This document shows, piece after piece, positions 1 to 5,374 of a stretch of 17,832 nucleotides of DNA. Source of the stretch: CAZUGH01 sp964619785. Lineage in GTDB: Bacteria; Bacillota; Clostridia; Lachnospirales; Lachnospiraceae. Position numbers and translations under genes: made by a program. Within the stretch, counting starts at the first letter, position 1. Every line of letters begins with the position of its first letter. The DNA lies in contig CAZUGH010000037.1 of the NCBI GenBank assembly GCA_964619785.1, forward strand, positions 1 to 17,832. The letters are read 5' to 3'. The notes beneath the pieces were generated by a model. That model ran no database searches and had not been told where the DNA came from. It worked only from the letters and a program-made list of their open reading frames with translations.

Positions 1-95
1 ATTATCAGATAAAAATATCATAATACAAAAGAACGGAAAAAACAAGTATATCTTTAATCAGAATGGGCAACAAATAAATAGTAAAATAGGAAATA

Positions 96-113
96 TTGTG
101 TTTTTTTTCGCAA
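96..113. promoter_or_regulatory. possible Rex-like redox operator upstream of pfl
   Basis: TTGTG and CGCAA half-sites are separated by eight T residues, giving an 18 bp imperfect dyad with one mismatch. Rex operators in Firmicutes are 18 bp dyads of the TTGTGAAnnnnTTCACAA type, and Rex is known to control fermentation genes including pfl in several species. The site ends 47 bp before the -35 box. The pure T centre is unlike a textbook Rex site, so it could simply be part of an AT-rich UP-like region. Confidence 0.25.
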
Positions 114-160
114 AATGAGAAAATTTATGCTATATCTAGTGTTTTTTTATCAATCACTCC

Positions 161-189
161 TTGACATTGAGAGAGAGCCTTACTATAAT
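161..189 (+). promoter_or_regulatory. consensus sigma-A promoter of the pfl operon
   Basis: The -35 box TTGACA (161-166) and -10 box TATAAT (184-189) both match the consensus fully and are separated by 17 bp. A start near 196 would give a leader of about 46 nt. T-rich DNA at 101-108 and 142-148 lies upstream. A perfect promoter predicts very high expression, as expected for a major fermentation enzyme. Confidence 0.9.
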
Positions 190-191
190 CG

Positions 192-218
192 TTAATGAAG
201 GGGCATTTAATGTTGGGG
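192..218 (+). repeat. direct repeat at the pfl transcription start
   Basis: TTAATGAAGGGG (192-203) and TTAATGTTGGGG (207-218) form a direct repeat, TTAATGnnGGGG, with a 15 bp period. The repeat begins right after the -10 box and covers the predicted start. A tandem repeat here could be a repressor or activator site, or it could influence start-site choice and leader structure. No known regulator is assigned. Confidence 0.5.
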
Positions 219-241
219 ACAAATAGAAAGGACGAAGAGAG

Positions 242-2353
242 ATGGCACAGACAAGATTGGAAGGCTGGGAAGGGTTTAAACTTGGCCGATGGAGCAACTC
301 CGTAAATGTTAGAGATTTTATTCAGAAGAACTACACACCATATGATGGTGACGAATCCTTTTTAACAGATCCAACTGAGAAGACAAAGAAGCTTTGGGAC
401 GAAGTATTGGATCTATTCAAGCAGGAGAGAGAAGCTGGCGGTGTTCTAGATATGGATACCAAGGTAGTATCAGGACTTACCTCTCATGGAGCTGGATATA
501 TTGATAAAGATCTGGAGGAGATTGTTGGACTTCAGACAGACAAACCGTTAAAACGTGCGATGCACCCATTTGGGGGTATTCGTATGGCGCAGGCAGCTTG
601 CGAAGCATATGGTTATAAGGTTGATGATGAGATTGTCAACATTTTTACTAAATATAGAAAGACACATAATCAAGGTGTTTTTGATGTTTATACCCCAGAG
701 ATGAAGAAAGCGCGTCATGCAGCTATCATTACTGGACTTCCAGATGCGTATGGTCGTGGAAGAATTATTGGTGATTATCGTCGTGTTGCTTTGTATGGTG
801 TTGATTATTTGATTGAAGATAAGAAGCATCAGTTAAGTACCGCATTAGTTCGTATGGTATCTAAGAACATTCGTCTTCGTGAGGAACTGACAGAGCAGAT
901 TCGTGCACTGCAGAGCCTGGCAGAGCTTGGAGATATCTACGGATGCGACATTCGCAAACCAGCGAAGAATGCGAAGGAAGCGATTCAGGCAGTTTATCTT
1001 GGATATTTGGCAGCAGTAAAGGAACAGAATGGTGCAGCAATGAGCTTGGGCCGTACTTCTACATTCTTAGACATCTATGTTGAGCGTGACTTGGCAAATG
1101 GTGTTATTACAGAAGAGCAGGCGCAGGAATACATTGACCACTTTATTATGAAACTTCGTATGATTAAATTTGCCCGTACACCAGAGTATAATTCATTGTT
1201 TTCCGGAGACCCACAGTGGGTTACGGAATCCATTGGTGGTATCGGTGTAGATGGCCGTCATATGGTTACGAAGAATTCATTCCGTTACCTTCACACATTG
1301 GAAAATCTGGGCGCAGCACCAGAGCCTAACCTGACTGTACTTTGGTCTACAAGATTGCCAGCAGCATTCAAGAACTATTGTGCGAAGATTTCCATCGATT
1401 CATCATCGATTCAGTATGAAAATGATGATCTGATGCGAGTTACACATGGTGATGATTATGCGATTGCTTGTTGTGTATCCTCGATGAGAATTGGTAAGGA
1501 GATGCAGTTCTTCGGAGCGAGAGCAAACCTTGCAAAATGTCTCCTCTATGCAATCAATGGCGGTGTAGACGAGAGAATTAAAGAGCAGGTTGGTCCAAAG
1601 TATCGTCCTGTGACAAGTGAGTATCTTGACTATGATGATGTAATGGAAAAATACGACGCTATGATGGATTGGTTAGCAGGACTTTATGTCAATACGCTGA
1701 ATGTCATTCATTATATGCATGATAAATATTGTTATGAAAGTATACAGATGGCACTTCATGACCGCGATGTAAAACGTTATTTTGCAACAGGAATCGCAGG
1801 ACTTTCTGTCGTTGCTGATTCGTTAAGTGCAATCAAGTATGCGAAGGTTAAGACCGTTCGTGATGAAGACGGTATCGTGGTTGACTTTGAAGTGGAAGGC
1901 GATTTCCCTAAGTATGGTAATGACGATGATCGTGTTGATGATATCGCAGTGAACCTTGTGAAGACATTTATGGACAAGATTCGCAGCCATCATACGTATC
2001 GTGATAGTGTACCTACGATGTCAATTCTTACGATTACTTCAAATGTAGTATATGGTAAGAAGACAGGTAATACGCCTGACGGACGTAAGATGGGAGAACC
2101 ATTGGCACCAGGTGCGAACCCTATGCACCGCAGAGATACAAGTGGAGCGGTTGCTTCTCTTGCCTCAGTTGCAAAACTTCCATTCCGTTATGCACAGGAT
2201 GGAATCTCAAATACATTCTCGATTGTTCCAGACGCTCTGGGCAAGGAAGACAAGGTATTTGTAGGCGAAATTGACTTAGACCAGTTGGCATCCTGCGGAC
2301 CAGATATGGCATGCAAAATTCCAAATCTGGAAGAGGGATTGGACAGAGAATAA
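242..2353 (+). CDS. pflB: pyruvate formate-lyase large (catalytic Cys) subunit, lacking the glycyl-radical domain
   Basis: Formate C-acetyltransferase core: pyruvate + CoA to acetyl-CoA + formate, cytoplasmic and strictly anaerobic. The protein has 703 residues, against about 740-760 in the usual one-chain enzyme. The adjacent catalytic cysteines are at C410-C411 in an ACCVS context, and the IVPDALGK motif is near 661-668. Family similarity ends at about residue 670, just before the region that normally leads into the C-terminal glycyl-radical loop. In its place is a tail of about 33 residues (671-703) with C685 and C691 spaced CX5C, then TAA. The radical domain is encoded by the next gene, 11 nt downstream in another frame and behind its own AAGGAGGA ribosome site. 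The start is the ATG after GGACGAAGAGAG. It is first in an operon with the small subunit, pflA and a DUF1858 gene. The identity is certain; that the split is functional is inferred from the intact partner gene. Confidence 0.93.
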   Translation: MAQTRLEGWEGFKLGRWSNSVNVRDFIQKNYTPYDGDESFLTDPTEKTKKLWDEVLDLFKQEREAGGVLDMDTKVVSGLTSHGAGYIDKDLEEIVGLQTDKPLKRAMHPFGGIRMAQAACEAYGYKVDDEIVNIFTKYRKTHNQGVFDVYTPEMKKARHAAIITGLPDAYGRGRIIGDYRRVALYGVDYLIEDKKHQLSTALVRMVSKNIRLREELTEQIRALQSLAELGDIYGCDIRKPAKNAKEAIQAVYLGYLAAVKEQNGAAMSLGRTSTFLDIYVERDLANGVITEEQAQEYIDHFIMKLRMIKFARTPEYNSLFSGDPQWVTESIGGIGVDGRHMVTKNSFRYLHTLENLGAAPEPNLTVLWSTRLPAAFKNYCAKISIDSSSIQYENDDLMRVTHGDDYAIACCVSSMRIGKEMQFFGARANLAKCLLYAINGGVDERIKEQVGPKYRPVTSEYLDYDDVMEKYDAMMDWLAGLYVNTLNVIHYMHDKYCYESIQMALHDRDVKRYFATGIAGLSVVADSLSAIKYAKVKTVRDEDGIVVDFEVEGDFPKYGNDDDRVDDIAVNLVKTFMDKIRSHHTYRDSVPTMSILTITSNVVYGKKTGNTPDGRKMGEPLAPGANPMHRRDTSGAVASLASVAKLPFRYAQDGISNTFSIVPDALGKEDKVFVGEIDLDQLASCGPDMACKIPNLEEGLDRE

Positions 2354-2364
2354 GGAGGATTATT

Positions 2365-2604
2365 ATGGCTTCAACAGGACAGATTGACAATTTAGTAAGT
2401 TTATTAGACGGTTATTGTGAACAGGGTGGACACCACTTGAATGTAAATGTATTTACAAAAGAAACATTATTAGATGCACAGGCTCATCCTGAGAAATATC
2501 CTCAGTTAACAATCCGTGTATCCGGATACGCTGTTAACTTTACAAAACTTACAAAGGAACAGCAGGATGACGTGATTTCACGTACATTCCACAATGCCAT
2601 TTAA
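2365..2604 (+). CDS. stand-alone glycyl-radical domain of pyruvate formate-lyase (GrcA/YfiD-like small subunit)
   Basis: A 79-residue protein equivalent to the C-terminal glycyl-radical domain of PFL. The radical loop RVSGYAV places the radical glycine at G54 (codon 2524-2526). It follows the family's HPEKYPQLTI strand and precedes the terminal helix that ends RTFHNAI. The N-terminal part (LVSLLDGY, then GGHHLNVNVF) matches the segment that joins core and radical loop in one-chain PFL. The same frame is open back to 2311, but the upstream codons do not resemble PFL. The ATG at 2365 lies 5-6 nt after AAGGAGGA, so this start is preferred. E. coli GrcA (YfiD, 127 residues) is a known spare glycyl-radical domain for damaged PFL. 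Here the domain is shorter and replaces, rather than supplements, the domain missing from the large subunit. It should be the substrate of the PflA encoded 3 nt downstream. Confidence 0.9.
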   Translation: MASTGQIDNLVSLLDGYCEQGGHHLNVNVFTKETLLDAQAHPEKYPQLTIRVSGYAVNFTKLTKEQQDDVISRTFHNAI

Positions 2605-2607
2605 TTT

Positions 2608-3351
2608 ATGACAGGATATATTCACTCAACCGAATCCATGGGTACTGTAGATGGCCCAGGGATTCGGTTTGTGGTATTTATGCAAGGATGCCCCATGCGC
2701 TGCCGGTACTGTCACAATCCGGATACTTGGGAGACTGGCAGGGGACAAGAGAAGACAGCGAAAGAAATCATTGACAAATGTAAGCGGTATCGTGCATACT
2801 TAAAGGACGGAGGAATCACCGTTACAGGTGGCGAACCTCTGTTACAGATTGACTTTATCACAGAGTTATTTCAGGAAGCAAAGAGCGAAGGAATTCATAC
2901 TTGTCTCGACACTTCTGGCATTACATTTTCCCGTGAGCAGAGTGTTATGAAAAAGTTTGATCAGCTGATGCAACTGACGGATCTTGTTATGTTAGATATT
3001 AAGCATATGGATTCGGACGAGCATCGCATGTTGACAGGTCATTCGAATGAGAGAATTCTGGATTTTGCCCAATATTTAAGTGAGAAAAATGTGGACACGT
3101 GGATTCGTCATGTGGTTGTCCCGGGAATCACCTACAATACCGATGAGCTTCTTGAGTTAGGTCGTTTCATTGGCACATTACCAAATGTGAAGGCAATTGA
3201 TATTTTGCCATATCACACAATGGGTAAGGTAAAGTATGACAACCTAGGGCTGGAATATCCGATGGGTGACACCCCAGCGCTCACAAAAGAACAGGCGATA
3301 AAGGCAAGACAGGTAGTACTAGCTGGCGTAAGCCAGACAAAAGAAATCTAA
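2608..3351 (+). CDS. pflA: pyruvate formate-lyase activating enzyme (radical SAM)
   Basis: A 247-residue glycyl-radical-enzyme activase. It uses a [4Fe-4S] cluster and S-adenosylmethionine to remove hydrogen from the radical glycine of PFL. The cluster motif CX3CX2C is at C28, C32 and C35, inside the family-typical GCPMRCRYCHNPDTW, and the SAM-binding GGEP is at 74-77. The N-terminus HSTESMGTVDGPGIRF is also typical of PflA. Length is normal, and there is no extra ferredoxin-like cluster domain. The start codon lies 3 nt after the stop of the small subunit, and I see no good Shine-Dalgarno sequence before it. Translation is therefore probably coupled to the small subunit, which would tie activase output to its substrate. 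Confidence 0.95.
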   Translation: MTGYIHSTESMGTVDGPGIRFVVFMQGCPMRCRYCHNPDTWETGRGQEKTAKEIIDKCKRYRAYLKDGGITVTGGEPLLQIDFITELFQEAKSEGIHTCLDTSGITFSREQSVMKKFDQLMQLTDLVMLDIKHMDSDEHRMLTGHSNERILDFAQYLSEKNVDTWIRHVVVPGITYNTDELLELGRFIGTLPNVKAIDILPYHTMGKVKYDNLGLEYPMGDTPALTKEQAIKARQVVLAGVSQTKEI

Positions 3352-3370
3352 TATAGATGGAGGTATAATC

Positions 3371-3574
3371 ATGGAAAAAGTGACAAAGGATATGCTGATT
3401 GGCGATATGCTTAAGGAAGATGCAACAATCGCACCAATTCTTATGGCAGCAGGTATGCATTGTATCGGATGCCCAGCATCTCAGGGCGAGAGCTTAGAGC
3501 AGGCAGCTATGGTTCATGGCATGGACGCAGACGAGCTTGAGACCAAGATTAATGAATATCTTGCAAACAAATAG
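3371..3574 (+). CDS. small DUF1858 protein (hybrid-cluster-protein-associated redox disulfide domain)
   Basis: A 67-residue cytoplasmic protein made of a single DUF1858-type helical domain with a CxxC pair, C31 and C34, in the context MHCIGCPAS. This domain occurs alone or fused to redox proteins and is often encoded near hybrid cluster proteins. Its biochemical role is not established. The ribosome site ATGGAGGT precedes the ATG well, and the gene follows pflA by 19 nt, so it is the last gene of the pfl operon. The position suggests a part in redox protection or metal/thiol handling for PFL or PflA, but that is only inference from context. Confidence 0.8.
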   Translation: MEKVTKDMLIGDMLKEDATIAPILMAAGMHCIGCPASQGESLEQAAMVHGMDADELETKINEYLANK

Positions 3575-3589
3575 ACGAGGATGAGCCGC

Positions 3590-3612
3590 GCGAGCCGGTG
3601 CTCGCAGGCACC
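3590..3612 (+). other. short GC-rich segment with two competing hairpins
   Basis: GCGAG (3590-3594) can pair with CTCGC (3601-3605). GGTGC (3597-3601) can instead pair with GCACC (3608-3612). The two helices exclude each other. The segment is much richer in GC than its surroundings and has no following T run, so it does not look like an intrinsic terminator. It lies in the 3' trailer of the pfl transcript and could affect mRNA stability. Confidence 0.25.
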
Positions 3613-3653
3613 AGCGTTCATAACCAAATTCCGATTGACATTGTTGTAACAAA

Positions 3654-3687
3654 AAGAGGTTACGTCGCATAAGCGATGTAACCTCTT
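3654..3687 (-). terminator. intrinsic terminator between the convergent pfl operon and mecA
   Basis: Two 15 nt arms (3654-3668 and 3673-3687) pair with one G-U wobble around an ATAA loop. Read on the minus strand, the helix is followed by TTTTTG, a good terminator for mecA. Read on the plus strand, it is followed by AAAAATAA, so it lacks a U tract for the pfl operon. It may still protect the pfl mRNA 3' end. Confidence 0.85.
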
Positions 3688-3703
3688 AAAAATAACACGC
3701 TAT

Positions 3704-4504
3704 TTACATAACTGACAATGTCAACAATGCTTTATCTTTAACAATGACCTTGAAATGTTCGTTCATGTAATCTCTGGTAGCGTAAAACATCGGTTCAGCT
3801 TTGCCGAATTCGCCTACCATGTCGCAGACTTGCTTGAAATCCCCTGCTTTACCGGACTTCATCATGAAGAGGTAGTAACAGTTGTTCTTTTGGTCTTTCC
3901 ATACCGTGTTCTTGCCTTGGTAGGTGTCACCAATTGTATGTGCTGCTGCAATGACTTCTTCTAGAGAACCAAAGGAAAATACTCTGCTAGCGTCTGTCTG
4001 AATCACTCGATTCTTCGCTTTGCCTTTCTTTTTCTTCTTGGTAGGGGTGCCGATTGTATCCTTCAGAGGAACAAACTCGCCGTTCTCCTGCTCGGAATCA
4101 TCAAAGGCACTACCAATCATATCGCCTAACTGGTCGAAGCACTCCATCAATTCATCTGGTAAATCATCTGAATCCTCATCTTCGTCCTGGAAAACCATAT
4201 CATCCAAATCACCATCGGATGGCCTGAAATGAGAGAATTTCTCTTCAAACTCTTCTGGATCCTCAACTTTGGTTATCACCAGGATAATGGAGTCTCTAGC
4301 AGTTGGGATAGCCTCTATCATAATAGGAATATCGTCTGTCTCGAAACCAAAATCAATGGAAGCTTGTTCCATCATATCTCGGAAAAGTTCCTTAGCCTTC
4401 TCAGTTCCATATGCTAATTCACTAATCTTTAAATGTCGTTCCATAAGGTCGTTTTTTGATAAGATGCATCGTATCTGATTGTCGCTGATTCGTTCTATCC
4501 TCAC
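3704..4504 (-). CDS. mecA: adaptor protein MecA
   Basis: A 266-residue MecA-family adaptor, which in Bacillus brings substrates such as ComK to the ClpC ATPase for degradation by ClpCP. The N-terminal substrate-binding domain is about residues 1-85 (starting MRIERISDNQIRC). A long acidic linker follows (about 82-150, including the run DEDEDSDD), then a lysine stretch at 156-162. The C-terminal ClpC-binding domain is about 171-266, with the DASRVFSFGSLEEVI and NNCYYLFM segments. It is longer than the B. subtilis protein (218 residues), mainly because of the linker. The start is GTG; AAAGGA lies 9 nt upstream. It is a single gene with its own promoter and terminator. Target proteins cannot be told from sequence. 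Confidence 0.88.
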   Translation of the reverse strand: MRIERISDNQIRCILSKNDLMERHLKISELAYGTEKAKELFRDMMEQASIDFGFETDDIPIMIEAIPTARDSIILVITKVEDPEEFEEKFSHFRPSDGDLDDMVFQDEDEDSDDLPDELMECFDQLGDMIGSAFDDSEQENGEFVPLKDTIGTPTKKKKKGKAKNRVIQTDASRVFSFGSLEEVIAAAHTIGDTYQGKNTVWKDQKNNCYYLFMMKSGKAGDFKQVCDMVGEFGKAEPMFYATRDYMNEHFKVIVKDKALLTLSVM

Positions 4505-4534
4505 AAGCTCACATCCTTTCTAAATAACGCAAAC

Positions 4535-4551
4535 ACACTATTTACTAGTGT
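4535..4551. repeat. small inverted repeat in the mecA leader or start region
   Basis: ACACTA (4535-4540) and TAGTGT (4546-4551) are perfect inverted repeats around TTTAC. They lie just downstream of the mecA -10 box, at or next to the predicted start. An operator is possible, but a 6 bp dyad in AT-rich DNA can arise by chance. Confidence 0.3.
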
Positions 4552-4557
4552 AATTGA

Positions 4558-4586
4558 AGTATAAGTGAAAATAAGTCTAAAGTCAA
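4558..4586 (-). promoter_or_regulatory. sigma-A promoter of mecA
   Basis: On the minus strand TTGACT (4586-4581) and TATACT (4563-4558) are separated by exactly 17 bp. Each hexamer is one base from consensus. The transcript would start near 4551 and give a leader of about 45 nt before the GTG. Confidence 0.8.
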
Positions 4587-4650
4587 TAATGAATTATGCA
4601 TAATAAATGGAATATTTTTACACGTGCAAATGGTGGGTTTAGAGCAATGA

Positions 4651-4685
4651 ACATATGTTGAAAATAACACCATATGTAATATAAT
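4651..4685 (+). promoter_or_regulatory. strong promoter overlapped by a large dyad (candidate operator)
   Basis: TTGAAA (4658-4663) and TATAAT (4680-4685) are separated by 16 bp. Overlapping the -35 box and spacer is a 27 bp dyad: ACATATGTTG (4651-4660) against CACCATATGT (4668-4677), pairing 9 of 10 with a 7 bp centre. A protein bound there would block polymerase, so a regulated promoter is likely. It reads away from mecA into the non-coding stretch. Confidence 0.7.
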
Positions 4686-4722
4686 GGAGTTAGAGTGAAG
4701 CAACCGCAAAAGAGAGGAGATG

Positions 4723-4767
4723 GTGACTAGAAGCAGGATTACGATTGGATATTCTTACGATTTCTAA
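4723..4767 (+). CDS. possible 14-residue leader peptide
   Basis: A GTG-started frame reading MTRSRITIGYSYDF then TAA, inside the candidate 150 nt transcript. GAGAGGAG ends 3 nt before the GTG; its core GAGG is 5 nt away. An in-frame ATG at 4720 is too close to the ribosome site. There is no run of one amino acid to suggest classical attenuation. The good Shine-Dalgarno sequence is the only support, so chance is a real alternative. Confidence 0.25.
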   Translation: MTRSRITIGYSYDF

Positions 4768-4819
4768 CTATCAACATACATACTTATACTAACAGCCAAC
4801 GGGGGTAACGTTGGTTTCT

Positions 4820-4842
4820 ATATTCGTTATCGGATATTTTTT
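4820..4842 (+). terminator. intrinsic terminator ending the candidate small RNA
   Basis: ATATTCG (4820-4826) pairs with CGGATAT (4831-4837) with one wobble around a TTAT loop, followed by six T (4837-4842). The stem is AT-rich and rather weak, but a second hairpin (4794-4816, stem CCAACG/CGTTGG plus two pairs) sits directly before it. Confidence 0.6.
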
Positions 4843-4893
4843 CATTTTCATTATAATTTTGATTGACTAATGTGGGAGTTTTACTCGAAAGAA

Positions 4894-4941
4894 TGCACTT
4901 TGGATATGATTACATCACGGGGTAGCATCTTCTAAAGTGCA
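4894..4941 (+). promoter_or_regulatory. 8 bp leader stem ending at the ribosome site of the small gene
   Basis: TGCACTTT (4894-4901) and AAAGTGCA (4934-4941) are perfect complements enclosing 32 nt. The right arm ends at the first A of the AAGGTGGAGGAG ribosome site of the gene at 4953. Such placement could control translation. I cannot match the loop to a known riboswitch. A promoter for this gene is not clear: TATAAT at 4852-4857 lacks a good -35 box, and TTGACT at 4863-4868 lacks a -10 box. Confidence 0.4.
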
Positions 4942-4952
4942 AGGTGGAGGAG

Positions 4953-5168
4953 ATGTATATTAAAGATAATAATTGGGTGATCGAGAAGATACGAGAAGCT
5001 AGTGATCACGGACTGCAGGTGGTTGTGAATGGTGTCAGCTATCAGCAGTTTCCCAAGGAAGAACTCATGATATTTTTAGAAAAGACACCATACATGATGA
5101 TGGACTATGAAGGAGATGAATGCGGACGGATTGTAACGGTAAACTTTAATCCTGTACGCAGTCGTTGA
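4953..5168 (+). CDS. small acidic protein of unknown function
   Basis: A 71-residue soluble protein starting MYIKDNNWVIEKIREA and ending FNPVRSR. It has no signal peptide or membrane segment, and one Cys, near the end, in YEGDECGR. A predicted N-terminal helix is followed by strand-like segments (LQVVVNGVSY and GRIVTVNFNP) around an acidic, methionine-rich middle (TPYMMMDYEGDE). The frame can also start at GTG 4944, but that codon lies inside the ribosome-site sequence, so ATG 4953 (AAGGTG about 6 nt upstream) is preferred. It stands alone between the candidate small RNA and a terminator. I do not recognise a family. Codon use looks like that of its neighbours. Confidence 0.65.
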   Translation: MYIKDNNWVIEKIREASDHGLQVVVNGVSYQQFPKEELMIFLEKTPYMMMDYEGDECGRIVTVNFNPVRSR

Positions 5169-5199
5169 TTTCCTTGACTAAGATGCAAAATAACCGGTC

Positions 5200-5229
5200 G
5201 AAAGGGGGGAGACTTGTCTTCCTCCTTTT
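5200..5229 (+). terminator. intrinsic terminator after the small acidic protein gene
   Basis: The strand AAAGGGGGGAGA (5201-5212) pairs fully with TCTTCCTCCTTT (5217-5228), with two G-U pairs, around a CTTG loop. It continues into a short T run (5226-5229). The helix is strong and the U tract short. Confidence 0.65.
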
Positions 5230-5253
5230 CATTACGAAGGATTGTGACTGCCG

Positions 5254-5282
5254 TTGAAATGACATATAAATTGTGTTATGAT
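5254..5282 (+). promoter_or_regulatory. sigma-A promoter of the GH18 gene
   Basis: TTGAAA (5254-5259) and TATGAT (5277-5282) have 17 bp spacing. A start near 5289 gives a leader of about 86 nt before the ATG at 5375. Confidence 0.75.
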
Positions 5283-5374
5283 AAGGGAAACAAATAACAC
5301 TGACGACAGACGTGAAATCGTGGCAACGAATTTTTATCGCCTCCTCACAAAAATCGCTCGGAAAAGAGGATTAT

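Larger units (their letters stand above)
4692..4842 (+). ncRNA. candidate small RNA or regulatory leader, about 150 nt
   Basis: A transcript from the promoter at 4658-4685 would start near 4692 and end at the hairpin plus T6 at 4820-4842. Internal structure includes AGTTAGA (about 4689-4695) against TCTAACT (4763-4769), which can close a large domain only if the start is slightly upstream. An 8 bp hairpin lies at 4794-4816. TTACGATT occurs twice (from 4739 and 4756). No long reading frame is present. I do not recognise a known RNA family: it lacks T-box and common riboswitch signatures. It could be a trans-acting sRNA or an attenuating leader for the small gene at 4953. Confidence 0.5.

Noticed and set aside
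2311..2364. Upstream extension of the radical-subunit frame, which might mean a frameshifted single PFL
   Set aside because: The extension overlaps the large gene in another frame and its residues do not resemble PFL. The large frame has its own non-PFL tail, and a ribosome site precedes ATG 2365. One frameshift would not rebuild a normal PFL.
3590..3612. GC-rich hairpin as terminator of the pfl operon
   Set aside because: Stems are only 5 bp, mutually exclusive, and have no T run downstream. It was kept only as a structural note.
4692..4842. T-box leader or known riboswitch
   Set aside because: No T-box conserved sequence or aptamer signature that I know is visible, and the downstream gene is not a tRNA synthetase or transporter.
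5312..5374. GTG-started N-terminal extension of the GH18 protein
   Set aside because: The extension would bury the membrane anchor behind 21 extra residues, and the best ribosome site sits before ATG 5375.
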